Positions 43,082 to 52,013 of a DNA stretch of 64,000 nucleotides are shown here, piece by piece (within the stretch, counting starts at the first letter, position 1; every line of letters begins with the position of its first letter). Source of the stretch: Pseudoneobacillus sp042683745 (GTDB lineage Bacteria > Bacillota > Bacilli > Bacillales > Cytobacillaceae); assembly GCF_042683745.1 (NCBI RefSeq), contig NZ_JBHUJX010000025.1, positions 62,001-126,000 on the forward strand, given 5' to 3'. The translations under genes and the position numbers were made by a program. A model generated the notes under the pieces. That model was not told the DNA's origin and ran no database searches. It saw only the letters and a program-made list of their open reading frames with translations.

Positions 43082-45448
43082 TTATGGCTTTAATATTAAC
43101 TTCTTCCCTACTTTCTCCTTTAAACTTGTTAGATGGTATTCACCTTTTGCCCAGTCATCCATTTGGTTATGATACCACTTACTTAATACATGGCCAGATT
43201 GACCCGGTCCTACAAGATGATAACCTGATGTTAGGTCAGATGTATCAATAACAAAACGCCATGATCCACCATGATTCACGATTCCGTCTTCACGGAAGGA
43301 TGCAGCTTGGACTGTTACGGAACTACCGCCAACTGGGATATTTTTATCAAAGTTAAACAAATAGTTAAGTGGTTTTACAGAAGAAAGCGGATGTGTAAAT
43401 TGAACTTGGTGGAATTCCCCCCACTTCCAATCTTCCATATTATCTCCGAATAAACTCTTAATTTCTTTCAATGTATCTTCAAAGGAAATTTGCACTATTT
43501 CCTTTAAACCACCTTTTTCAGTGATCCAAGGTCCTGGGTTTCCTTCATTTGCACGTCGCAATAATTCGTCTACTGCTTGTTTTTGTCCGCCAAATAAACC
43601 CATCATCTCGTCAGGAATATCTCCTTGGAATAAATTTGTCTTTATATTTTTCATCCATAAATGAAAAATAAGCGGCTCTGCCATGTCCTTATTGTCTTGA
43701 TAGTTCCAATCCTTTAAATTGTTAACAATTAGTTTTTGTTGTTCCGTTAGATTCCCAGAAAGGTTACTTAATAACATTGGAACAAACTCTTGCGCTTGCA
43801 AATTTTTTTGATCCATTTGTAATGCTTGCATGTCTTTAAGCGTTAAGCTATCTTTTTCTTTTAGAAATTCTTGAATTCTCATTTGTCGATATGGTTGTGC
43901 CCAATTATGACTTATGTGGTAAGGATATTCATCACTAATCACTTTATTATTTGCAGTTGAGATAAAGCCTTGTTTCGGATTAACGATTCTCGGAAGCTCA
44001 TTATATGGAATGTAGCCGATCCAATCGTATTCTCCTGTCCATCCAGGTACTGGTAATAAGCCATCCCCTTTTTTCCGGATTGGTATTTTTCCATTTGCTT
44101 TATAAGCGATCGTTCCATCATTGGATGCAAACACAAAGTTTTGTGTTGGTGTATGAAAATCTTCCAATGCCTTTTCAAATTCATCCCAATTTTTGGCTTT
44201 GTTCATTTCCAATACCGCTTCAAGTTCAGATGATGGTTCTAATGCGGTCCACTGAAGCGATAAAACGAACTCTTTACCTGTCTCACCAGCGAATTCTGAA
44301 ATGATTGGACCATGACGTGTTTCAGTAACCTCATAATCAATCGTTTTCCCTTTCTTCACTTTAATCGGTTCTTTAATGACCTTCGCCTTTTCCCATTTGT
44401 CCATGTATAAAAATTCGTCCTGATGATCTGGATTTCTTTTTTCAATATATAAATCTTGTACATCTGGGCCAGTATTCGTTACACCCCAAGCGATTGATTC
44501 GTTATGACCAAGAATGATTCCCGGTATTCCTGCAAAAATGACGCCACTTACATTTACAGTTGGTGCTTCTAAATGCATTTGATACCAGATCGATGGTGTA
44601 CCTAATGATAAATGGGGGTCATCTGCAAGAAGTGGTTTTCCTGACTTAGTTTTTTCACCTGCAACCACCCAGTTATTACTTCCATTAAATTCATGAGGAA
44701 TAACTGCTTTAGCAAGAGACTTTTCTAGATCAATCTCATTCTTACCAATAATATAAGGTGCGTCTTTAGGATACGATGGAAATAAATCGTAAGCCTTTTC
44801 TTTCGGGAACTTTTGCAATAAATATTGCCTAAAGGCTTGATCTTCCCAATGCCCACCTAAATCAAACGCCATATATTTTCCAATTGTTAGCGAATCAACT
44901 GCATCCCATTCCTCCGGTTGATAACCTAGGATCGTAAATTCAATCGGTAATTTATTCGATTTCTTTGCTTGCTCCATATACAGATTTACGCCTTCAGCAA
45001 ACCAGTTTAATGTATCTTTCCCTTGCTCCGAATATTGCGAAAAAGAAGCTTCTGCAGCCCTTCTCAATCCTAATGCTCGAAAATATTTATCCCTTTCGAC
45101 TGTTGCTTCACCAATAACTTCACTTAATCTTCCTGAAGCTTGCCTTCTACTTAAATCCATTTGGAACATGCGGTCTTGTGCCTGGATAAAACCTTGGGCT
45201 AAATAAAGATCATGCTCGTTCTCCGCTTGGATATGCGGAACGCCCATGGAATCTCTTACTACCGATACAGGTTCTATTAAACTAGATAATTTTAGTTCAC
45301 CACTTGTTTTTGGTAATGATCTTGCTAAAAAAATATTAGAACCTAAAACAATTAAATAAATAAATACCAGTAGTGAAACAACAGTCCAAATAACGATTTT
45401 TCTTTTTCTCATATTATTTGGTTTCACTTTTACTTCTATTGTTTGCAA
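43082..45448 (-). CDS. Penicillin acylase (S45) family protein, membrane-anchored
   Basis: About 788 residues. After an N-terminal membrane anchor (about 20-40), the A chain contains VVRDSMGVPHIQAENEHDLYLAQGF and FQMDLSRRQASGRLSEV. The self-cleavage point is expected at Ser of NGSNNWVVAG, which makes the Ntn-hydrolase nucleophile. The end shows GPGQSGHVLSKWYHNQM, typical of the family. Likely acts outside the cell on acylated compounds; natural substrates may be N-acyl-homoserine lactones or acyl-amino acids. Start TTG at 45448 fits AAAGGGGTG better than GTG at 45457. Confidence 0.85.
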   Translation of the reverse strand: MQTIEVKVKPNNMRKRKIVIWTVVSLLVFIYLIVLGSNIFLARSLPKTSGELKLSSLIEPVSVVRDSMGVPHIQAENEHDLYLAQGFIQAQDRMFQMDLSRRQASGRLSEVIGEATVERDKYFRALGLRRAAEASFSQYSEQGKDTLNWFAEGVNLYMEQAKKSNKLPIEFTILGYQPEEWDAVDSLTIGKYMAFDLGGHWEDQAFRQYLLQKFPKEKAYDLFPSYPKDAPYIIGKNEIDLEKSLAKAVIPHEFNGSNNWVVAGEKTKSGKPLLADDPHLSLGTPSIWYQMHLEAPTVNVSGVIFAGIPGIILGHNESIAWGVTNTGPDVQDLYIEKRNPDHQDEFLYMDKWEKAKVIKEPIKVKKGKTIDYEVTETRHGPIISEFAGETGKEFVLSLQWTALEPSSELEAVLEMNKAKNWDEFEKALEDFHTPTQNFVFASNDGTIAYKANGKIPIRKKGDGLLPVPGWTGEYDWIGYIPYNELPRIVNPKQGFISTANNKVISDEYPYHISHNWAQPYRQMRIQEFLKEKDSLTLKDMQALQMDQKNLQAQEFVPMLLSNLSGNLTEQQKLIVNNLKDWNYQDNKDMAEPLIFHLWMKNIKTNLFQGDIPDEMMGLFGGQKQAVDELLRRANEGNPGPWITEKGGLKEIVQISFEDTLKEIKSLFGDNMEDWKWGEFHQVQFTHPLSSVKPLNYLFNFDKNIPVGGSSVTVQAASFREDGIVNHGGSWRFVIDTSDLTSGYHLVGPGQSGHVLSKWYHNQMDDWAKGEYHLTSLKEKVGKKLILKP

Positions 45449-45642
45449 TACATTCACCCCTTTCCCAATATATTTCTCCTTTCATTTTCAATTTCCTTTT
45501 CACTTTTGTAATTTTCAAATAAATATTTCCGATAAATACTTAAAATCAAAGACAATTTAACAGATTCTAATTAGATAAATAGGAATTCCATCATAGATGT
45601 GCTATACTTTTAAGGATAATTTGTTATGGAGGAAAAGCAAAA

Positions 45643-47262
45643 ATGATTACAGTACAAAACGTTAGTTTACGATATGGTGACCGCAAGCTTTTTGAAGATG
45701 TTAATATAAAATTCACACCAGGAAACTGCTACGGATTAATCGGTGCCAATGGTGCAGGTAAATCAACCTTTTTAAAAATACTTTCAGGTGAGATCGAAGC
45801 ACAGACTGGAAATGTTTCATTAGGACCAAACGAACGTTTAGCAGTCCTAAAGCAAAATCACTTCGAATACGAAGATTTAGAGGTCCTAAAAGTTGTTATT
45901 ATGGGACATGCGAGATTATATGAAGTGATGCAGGAAAAAGATGCGATTTATATGAAAGAGGATTTCACAGACGAAGACGGAATGAAGGCTGCGGAACTAG
46001 AAGGTGAGTTCGCCGAATTAAATGGTTGGGAAGCTGAATCTGAAGCAGCTATTTTGTTAAAAGGTTTAGGAATTACAGAAGACCTGCATACGAAATTAAT
46101 GGCTGACTTAACAGGTGGAGAAAAAGTAAAAGTGTTGCTTGCTCAAGCGCTCTTTGGTAAACCAGATGTACTATTACTCGATGAGCCTACCAACCATTTA
46201 GATATTAAAGCAATTCAATGGTTAGAGGAATTTTTGATTAACTTCGAAAATACAGTCATCGTTGTTTCCCATGACCGTCACTTCTTAAATAAAGTATGTA
46301 CACATATTGCAGACTTAGATTTCAGTAAGATTCAAATTTATGTTGGAAACTATGATTTCTGGTACGAGTCTAGCCAACTTGCGCAAAAAATGGCTCAAGA
46401 TGCGAATAAGAAAAAGGAAGAAAAAATTAAAGAGCTTCAAGCATTCGTTGCCCGCTTTAGTGCCAATGCTTCTAAATCAAAGCAGGCAACATCTAGAAAG
46501 AAATTGTTAGATAAAATTTCTTTAGATGATATTAGACCATCTTCCCGCCGCTACCCTTATGTTGGCTTTTCGCTTGAAAGAGAAATCGGAAATGATTTAT
46601 TGCGTGTTGATGGCTTAACGAAAACGATTGATGGCGTGAAAGTACTTGATAACATCAGTTTTATCATGAACAAAGATGACAAGATCGCTCTTGTCGGAAA
46701 AAATGAAATCGCCAAAACAACATTATTTAAAATCTTAATGGGTGAAATGGAAGCTGATAGTGGAACATTTAAATGGGGTATTACTACATCACAAGCGTAT
46801 TTCCCTAAGGACAATTCAGAGTTTTTCGAAGGCTGTGACCTTAATTTAGTTGATTGGCTTCGTCAATTCTCACCTAAAGATGATAGTGAGAGCTTTTTAC
46901 GTGGATTCTTAGGAAGAATGCTTTTCTCAGGTGAGGAAGTTTTGAAAAAAGCAAGCGTTCTTTCAGGAGGAGAGAAAGTTCGTTGCATGCTATCAAAAGC
47001 GATGTTAAGTGGTTCGAACGTTTTACTTCTAGATGAACCGACAAACCACCTTGATTTAGAATCTATTACTGCATTAAATAATGGCTTAATTAACTATAAA
47101 GGCTCAATGATCTTTGCTTCGCATGACCATCAATTTGTTCATACAATTGCGAATCGTATTATGGAACTAACACCAAGTGGATTAGTTGATAAAGTCATGA
47201 CTTATGATGAGTATCTAGAAAACGCTGAATTACAAAAACAAGTTTCTGCGATGTATGCATAA
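45643..47262 (+). CDS. ykpA: ABC-F ATPase, YkpA/YbiT type
   Basis: A 539-residue cytosolic double ATPase. Domain 1: GLIGANGAGKSTFLK, signature LTGGEKVKVLLA, LLLDEPTNHLDIKA. Domain 2: LVGKNEIAKTTLFKILMG, in which the usual last Gly of Walker A is Ala, then LSGGEKVRCMLS and LLLDEPTNHLDLES. The linker contains RFSANASKSKQATSRKKLLDK. This subgroup acts on the ribosome; its particular job is not settled. GGAGGAAAAGC precedes the ATG. It has its own terminator and no attenuator. Confidence 0.92.
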   Translation: MITVQNVSLRYGDRKLFEDVNIKFTPGNCYGLIGANGAGKSTFLKILSGEIEAQTGNVSLGPNERLAVLKQNHFEYEDLEVLKVVIMGHARLYEVMQEKDAIYMKEDFTDEDGMKAAELEGEFAELNGWEAESEAAILLKGLGITEDLHTKLMADLTGGEKVKVLLAQALFGKPDVLLLDEPTNHLDIKAIQWLEEFLINFENTVIVVSHDRHFLNKVCTHIADLDFSKIQIYVGNYDFWYESSQLAQKMAQDANKKKEEKIKELQAFVARFSANASKSKQATSRKKLLDKISLDDIRPSSRRYPYVGFSLEREIGNDLLRVDGLTKTIDGVKVLDNISFIMNKDDKIALVGKNEIAKTTLFKILMGEMEADSGTFKWGITTSQAYFPKDNSEFFEGCDLNLVDWLRQFSPKDDSESFLRGFLGRMLFSGEEVLKKASVLSGGEKVRCMLSKAMLSGSNVLLLDEPTNHLDLESITALNNGLINYKGSMIFASHDHQFVHTIANRIMELTPSGLVDKVMTYDEYLENAELQKQVSAMYA

Positions 47263-47265
47263 TTT

Positions 47266-47296
47266 TTTAGGAGCCGATCCGATCGGCTCCTTTTGT
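47266..47296 (+). terminator. Terminator after ykpA
   Basis: AGGAGCCGAT/ATCGGCTCCT hairpin followed by TTTTG, 8 bases after the stop. Confidence 0.88.
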
Positions 47297-47303
47297 TTGC
47301 ATT

Positions 47304-47438
47304 TTACAAATTTTTGTCCTGTTTCTTACGCGATGAAGATGCTTTCATACGACCAGTTTCTTGGTTTGTTGTGCCTTGTCCTTCTACTTGAGGAGAATTT
47401 AATCCAATGGTTGAAGGATCCTTTTTTCTCTTACCCAT
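47304..47438 (-). CDS. yuzL: YuzL-family small protein
   Basis: A 44-residue, very polar and basic protein, MGKRKKDPSTIGLNSPQVEG at the start, with QGTTNQETG in the middle. It matches the YuzL family of Bacillaceae in its start, its VEGQGTT motif and its Ser/Lys-rich end. GGAGGTGACGGC lies before the ATG. Function unknown. Confidence 0.8.
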   Translation of the reverse strand: MGKRKKDPSTIGLNSPQVEGQGTTNQETGRMKASSSRKKQDKNL

Positions 47439-47552
47439 GCCGTCACCTCCATATCCATATCCTCTCATAAAGCTTTGGCATTTATTCGGTAAAAAAAAGA
47501 ATAAACCCCATATTGAATGGAAATCTTAAACTTTGGAGGAGGTGTTTTTATA

Positions 47553-47795
47553 ATGGCTAAAATTGGTGTAGAACAATCCCTTACAAACATTCAAGAGGCT
47601 TTACGTGAAAAAGGGCATGAGGTTGTAGCATTAAAAAATGAATCCGATGCAAAGGATTGCTCGTGCTGTGTAGTTACTGGATTAGACTCCAATATGATGG
47701 GAATGCACGATACGTTTACTTCTGGTTCAGTCATTGATGCAAACGGCTTAAGTGCCGATGAAGTATGCCAGCAGGTTGAAAGTAAATTACAGTAA
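47553..47795 (+). CDS. ykuS: YkuS/UPF0180-family protein
   Basis: An 80-residue protein: MAKIGVEQSLTNIQEALREK, then CSCCVVTGLDSNMMGM and a C-terminal helix. The Cys cluster CSCCVVTG and the DxNxMG stretch are characteristic of UPF0180 (YkuS in B. subtilis). GGAGGAGGTG precedes the ATG at 47553; twelve upstream codons are open but not used. Function unknown. Confidence 0.88.
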   Translation: MAKIGVEQSLTNIQEALREKGHEVVALKNESDAKDCSCCVVTGLDSNMMGMHDTFTSGSVIDANGLSADEVCQQVESKLQ

Positions 47796-47801
47796 GAATA
47801 T

Positions 47802-47837
47802 TAAAGGGTCTGATACATTACTGTACAGACCCCTGCT
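47802..47837. terminator. Terminator between ykuS and hutG
   Basis: GGGTCTG/CAGACCC stem with a loop of about 13 bases between convergent stops; T-rich DNA follows on both strands. Confidence 0.75.
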
Positions 47838-47838
47838 T

Positions 47839-48828
47839 TTATTTCTTGTTCATAAAACCTGAGACAAAAGATAGAAAGGTGTGAACGCCCGCCTTTACCG
47901 TTGGCGCCGCCGCAAGGTCACGATTGGGATCAAGACAAACGATATCGACTGCCCTTATTTTCGAAGACATCCCTGCTGTAAATATGGCATCAAATAGCTC
48001 GTCAGTTCTCATTCCACCCGGTGTAGAGGCAGGTACCCCTGGAGCATAAGAAATGTCTAACACATCCATATCAATGGTTACATAAATAGAATCCACTTTT
48101 GATTCTAATTCTTCAACAGCCCTTTGAACCGTTTCAACCATCCCTTTCATTCTTGCTTGCTTTAATGTGATATAATTAACCCCTTGTTCTTTTGCATAGC
48201 TAATTAAAGAAGGTCCATTGAAAAAACCATGTAATCCGATATTATACACATCCCGGCCATCTATCACTCCATTTTCAATTAAATTTCGAATTGGAGTTCC
48301 GTTTGATGGACCTTGGTCTTTTAAATCCCGTAAATCCAAATGTGTATCAAACTGAAGAATCCCTATTTTTCTGTCTGGCTCAGCCATCTTTAATCCAGAA
48401 ACAAGCATAGCCGTAATGGAATGGTCACCACCAATAGTAAAAGGTAGTGCATTAGGTTTAGCTTGACATAGTCCAGACATTGCATTTTTGATATTGGAAT
48501 GACATCGACTAATATCTGTTACATGCATCTCAATGTCACCCAAATCAAGAACTTGTAAATCTCTTAGATCCTGATCAGTTTCAATATTGTAGGTGGTGAA
48601 TCCTTTCCAAGACTTGCGAAAATGCTCAGGAAATTCAGAAGCCCCCGAAGCACTTATGGAGGATCTCGACAGTGGTGCACCTAGTAACAAAATATCCCAA
48701 TCTTTTTGTAAAATTTCTTCCTCATCCTGTGGTTTTCTTTGTTCAATCCAATCCTTCACTTTTAAATCAACCGCTGTTTTACTTTGTGACCAATAAAACG
48801 AAGGAAACTCTACTGGAAGGTTTAACAT
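47839..48828 (-). CDS. hutG: Formimidoylglutamase
   Basis: A 329-residue arginase-fold enzyme that hydrolyses N-formimidoylglutamate to glutamate and formamide, the last step of this histidine pathway. The Mn-binding motifs are GGDHSITAM, LQFDTHLDLRD and TIDMDVLDISYAPG. It overlaps the end of hutI by seven bases. The hut context separates it from agmatinase or arginase, which share the fold. Last gene of the operon. Confidence 0.9.
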   Translation of the reverse strand: MLNLPVEFPSFYWSQSKTAVDLKVKDWIEQRKPQDEEEILQKDWDILLLGAPLSRSSISASGASEFPEHFRKSWKGFTTYNIETDQDLRDLQVLDLGDIEMHVTDISRCHSNIKNAMSGLCQAKPNALPFTIGGDHSITAMLVSGLKMAEPDRKIGILQFDTHLDLRDLKDQGPSNGTPIRNLIENGVIDGRDVYNIGLHGFFNGPSLISYAKEQGVNYITLKQARMKGMVETVQRAVEELESKVDSIYVTIDMDVLDISYAPGVPASTPGGMRTDELFDAIFTAGMSSKIRAVDIVCLDPNRDLAAAPTVKAGVHTFLSFVSGFMNKK

Positions 48829-50099
48829 CTTCTTCCTCCTTGGACAACTACCTTACCTTTTTTAATGACTGTATCAGTATGGTTCATACCAAAGTGATAT
48901 TGAAGTTGCATGTAATTCGGTACATTGGCAATAAGCACATCTGCATTCTTACCAACTTCTAAACTACCAATTTCACTTGCCCGATTGATGGCATGTGCAG
49001 CATTGATCGTTGTAGCCGTTATCACTTCGGCAGGCGTTAAACCCATATGAAGACAAGCCAAATTCATAATCACTGGTGTAGATACAGTTGGCGACGAGCC
49101 TGGATTACAATCTGTTGAGATTGCAACTGGCAAGCCCATGTCAATCATTTTTCGCCCATTAGCTGCTTCTGTCATTAAGAAGAATGCAGTGCCCGGCAGT
49201 AACACTCCGATCACGCCTTTTTTTGCCATAGCCTTAATTCCTTTGTCAGACGCTTTTAATAAATGGTCTGCACTTATTGCCCCTACTTCTGCAGCTAATT
49301 CCGCACCTTCATATGGCTCAATTTCATCCGCATGAATTTTTGGAATCAAACCATATTGTTTGCCGGCTTCCAATATCTTTCGTGACTGTTCTGGAGTAAA
49401 TACACCTCTTTCACAGAAAACATCATTGAAAACAGCTAGTTTTTCTGCGGCAACTTTTGGCAGCATTTCGTTTATTACAAGATCAACAAATGCATCTGGA
49501 TTTTCCTTATATTCCTTTGGAACTGCGTGCGCTCCCATAAAGGTGCTAACTAAGTCAATCGGATGTTCATCATGTAATCGCTTTGCAACCTTTAATTGCT
49601 TATATTCGGTCTCCCAGTCCATTCCGTATCCACTTTTCGCCTCGACCGTTGTTACACCGTGTAGAAGGAATTTATCTAAGCGTTGGTTACTTTCAAAAAA
49701 TAATTCGTCTTCTGAAGCAGCTCTCGTTTTAGAAGTGGTGGAGTGGATACCGCCACCTGCATTCATAATTTCCATGTAGGTAGCACCATTTAATCTCATA
49801 TTAAATTCTTCTTCTCGACTACCTTTATAGACAACATGTGTATGTGGGTCCACTAGACCTGGGAGCACAATTTTTCCAGTTGCATCAATGTATTCCGCGA
49901 AATCTAGTTGGCTCTGATATTTTTGTCTTAATTCAGCACTCGATCCAACATCTACGATTTTCCCATTTTCTATCCAAATGGCACCTTTTTCGATGATCGA
50001 AAGCTCATTCATCCGATCATTGGTTGCAGGTTTCTCCGATTGACCTTTTAAGGTGATCAATTGTTCTGCGTTTTCAATGAAGATTGGTTTTGTCTGCAC
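48822..50099 (-). CDS. hutI: Imidazolonepropionase
   Basis: A 425-residue amidohydrolase that opens imidazolone propionate. Metal ligands appear in VDPHTHVVYKGSREEEF and later in KIHADEIEPYEGAELAAE and STDCNPGSSPT. The sequence EAKSGYGMDWETE is a family marker. It lies 12 bases after hutU and overlaps hutG, so the three are one transcript. AAGGAGGGC precedes its ATG. Confidence 0.95.
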   Translation of the reverse strand: MQTKPIFIENAEQLITLKGQSEKPATNDRMNELSIIEKGAIWIENGKIVDVGSSAELRQKYQSQLDFAEYIDATGKIVLPGLVDPHTHVVYKGSREEEFNMRLNGATYMEIMNAGGGIHSTTSKTRAASEDELFFESNQRLDKFLLHGVTTVEAKSGYGMDWETEYKQLKVAKRLHDEHPIDLVSTFMGAHAVPKEYKENPDAFVDLVINEMLPKVAAEKLAVFNDVFCERGVFTPEQSRKILEAGKQYGLIPKIHADEIEPYEGAELAAEVGAISADHLLKASDKGIKAMAKKGVIGVLLPGTAFFLMTEAANGRKMIDMGLPVAISTDCNPGSSPTVSTPVIMNLACLHMGLTPAEVITATTINAAHAINRASEIGSLEVGKNADVLIANVPNYMQLQYHFGMNHTDTVIKKGKVVVQGGRRC

Positions 50100-50111
50100 A
50101 ATTAGCCCTCC

Positions 50112-51773
50112 TTATTTCATCATCGGAATGTGAACGCCTTTTTCTTTCGCTGTCTTAATGGCCAAATCATAGCCAGCATCCACGTGACGAACAATTCCCA
50201 TACCAGGGTCAGAAGTTAACACTCGCTCTAATCTTTTCTCTGCCGCTTCCGTTCCATCAGCAACGATGACCATACCTGCGTGTAAGGAATAACCCATTCC
50301 TACACCACCACCATGGTGAACCGATACCCAGCTTGCTCCTCCAACTGCATTAATCATTGCATTTAATATCGGCCAATCGGATACTGCGTCACTGCCGTCC
50401 TTCATGCCTTCTGTTTCACGGTTCGGCGAAGCAACAGAACCAGAATCTAAATGGTCTCGACCGATAACGATTGGCGCTTTCAATTCTCCACTTGCCACCA
50501 TATCATTAATAATCTTCCCAAAACGAGCACGCTCTCCATAACCTAACCAGCAAATACGAGAAGGTAGACCTTGGAATTGAATTTTTTCCTGAGCCATTTT
50601 GATCCACTTGCATAAATGCTCATTATCAGCGAATTCTCTTAAAATCACTTCATCCGTTTTATAAATATCTTCTGGGTCTCCCGATAAAGCTACCCAGCGG
50701 AATGGTCCTTTACCTTCACAGAAAAGTGGACGAATATACGCCGGAACGAAACCAGGGAAATCAAAAGCATTTTCTACCCCTTCATCCTTAGCTACTTGTC
50801 GGATGTTATTACCGTAATCAAATGTAATCGCTCCACGTTTTTGCATTTCAAGCATTGCCTCAACATGGATAGCCATACTTTTCTTTGATAACTTTACATA
50901 TTCAGTTGGATCTGCCGTTCTTAATTCTGCTGCTTTTTCTAAACTATATCCTACAGGAACATAACCATTTAACGGATCATGAGCTGAGGTTTGATCTGTC
51001 AGTACATCTGGAATGAATCCTTTTTCAATCATTTGTGGTAAAATTTCTGCCGCATTTCCTAATAAACCAATGGATAAAGGTTTGCCAGCTGCCTTTGCTT
51101 CTTTTGCCATTAATATCGCTTCATCTAAGCTTTCAGTTTTCACATCTAAATATTTCGTATCTAAACGGCGTTGAATACTTGTTTCACTCACATCAATAGC
51201 GATACACACACCCTCATTCATTGTTACAGCAAGGGTCTGAGCTCCACCCATTCCCCCAAGACCTGCTGTTAATGTGATGGTTTGCTTCAAAGTTCCAGAG
51301 AAATGTTGGCGTGCTAACTCCGCGAAGGTTTCATAAGTACCTTGAACAATTCCTTGGCTTCCAATATAAATCCAACTGCCAGCAGTCATTTGCCCATACA
51401 TCATTAAGCCTTTTTTATCTAACTCATGGAATGTTTCCCAATTAGCCCATGCAGGAACTAGATTTGAGTTTGCTAGTAATACTCTTGGAGCATCTGAATG
51501 CGTACGGAATACCGCAACTGGTTTCCCAGATTGAATTAAAAGTGTTTCATCACTTTCTAGATTTTTTAGAGTATCAACAATTGCATCATAGCAATCCCAG
51601 TTACGTGCTGCCTTACCGATCCCACCATACACTACTAAATCTGCTGGATTTTCTGCAACATCTTGATCAAGATTATTCATTAACATTCTTAATGCTGCTT
51701 CTTGAATCCAACCTTTCGTATGAAGCTCTGTACCTTTGTAGTTTTCAATAACCCGTTTTGTATCCGCTTTCAT
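50112..51773 (-). CDS. hutU: Urocanate hydratase
   Basis: A 553-residue NAD-dependent urocanase that adds water to urocanate. Markers are GGIGKAARNWDCYDAIV, TLTAGLGGMGGAQTLAVTMN (NAD-binding), DQTSAHDPLNGYVP and HHGGGVGMGYSLHAGMV. Length is normal. It is the first gene of this cluster; the gap before it (51774-51945) holds no second hut gene. No hutH (histidine ammonia-lyase) or hutP lies in the window, so urocanate must come from a gene elsewhere. Confidence 0.95.
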   Translation of the reverse strand: MKADTKRVIENYKGTELHTKGWIQEAALRMLMNNLDQDVAENPADLVVYGGIGKAARNWDCYDAIVDTLKNLESDETLLIQSGKPVAVFRTHSDAPRVLLANSNLVPAWANWETFHELDKKGLMMYGQMTAGSWIYIGSQGIVQGTYETFAELARQHFSGTLKQTITLTAGLGGMGGAQTLAVTMNEGVCIAIDVSETSIQRRLDTKYLDVKTESLDEAILMAKEAKAAGKPLSIGLLGNAAEILPQMIEKGFIPDVLTDQTSAHDPLNGYVPVGYSLEKAAELRTADPTEYVKLSKKSMAIHVEAMLEMQKRGAITFDYGNNIRQVAKDEGVENAFDFPGFVPAYIRPLFCEGKGPFRWVALSGDPEDIYKTDEVILREFADNEHLCKWIKMAQEKIQFQGLPSRICWLGYGERARFGKIINDMVASGELKAPIVIGRDHLDSGSVASPNRETEGMKDGSDAVSDWPILNAMINAVGGASWVSVHHGGGVGMGYSLHAGMVIVADGTEAAEKRLERVLTSDPGMGIVRHVDAGYDLAIKTAKEKGVHIPMMK

Positions 51774-51945
51774 CTCTATCCCTCCAAATATGTTTATACG
51801 TATAGTCTACCGAAACTATTATCAGAAAAGTAGAATATTTTTACTGAATTTTTTATAATTTTATTAGGTTGATAGTACATAAACAAGATATTATCATAGT
51901 GTTTTTATATATATTTAAGGTTTTTGGAATAAACTCAGATTAATA

Positions 51946-52000
51946 CTTTTACACTGTAAAGCACTGGGGGTCAGTCCCCCAGTGCTTTACAGTGTAAAAG
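51946..52000. repeat. 55-base palindromic element, copy 2
   Basis: A perfect hairpin of 25 pairs: 20-base arms (51946-51965 with 51981-52000), GGGGG/CCCCC and loop TCAGT. It lies 13 bases after the stop of the minus-strand regulator and likely terminates it. Confidence 0.9.
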
Positions 52001-52013
52001 AGGTCAATTGTTT

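Noticed and set aside
45643..47262. ykpA as a second attenuated ABC-F gene
   Set aside because: The 185 bases upstream hold no leader peptide or terminator hairpin; it looks constitutively expressed.
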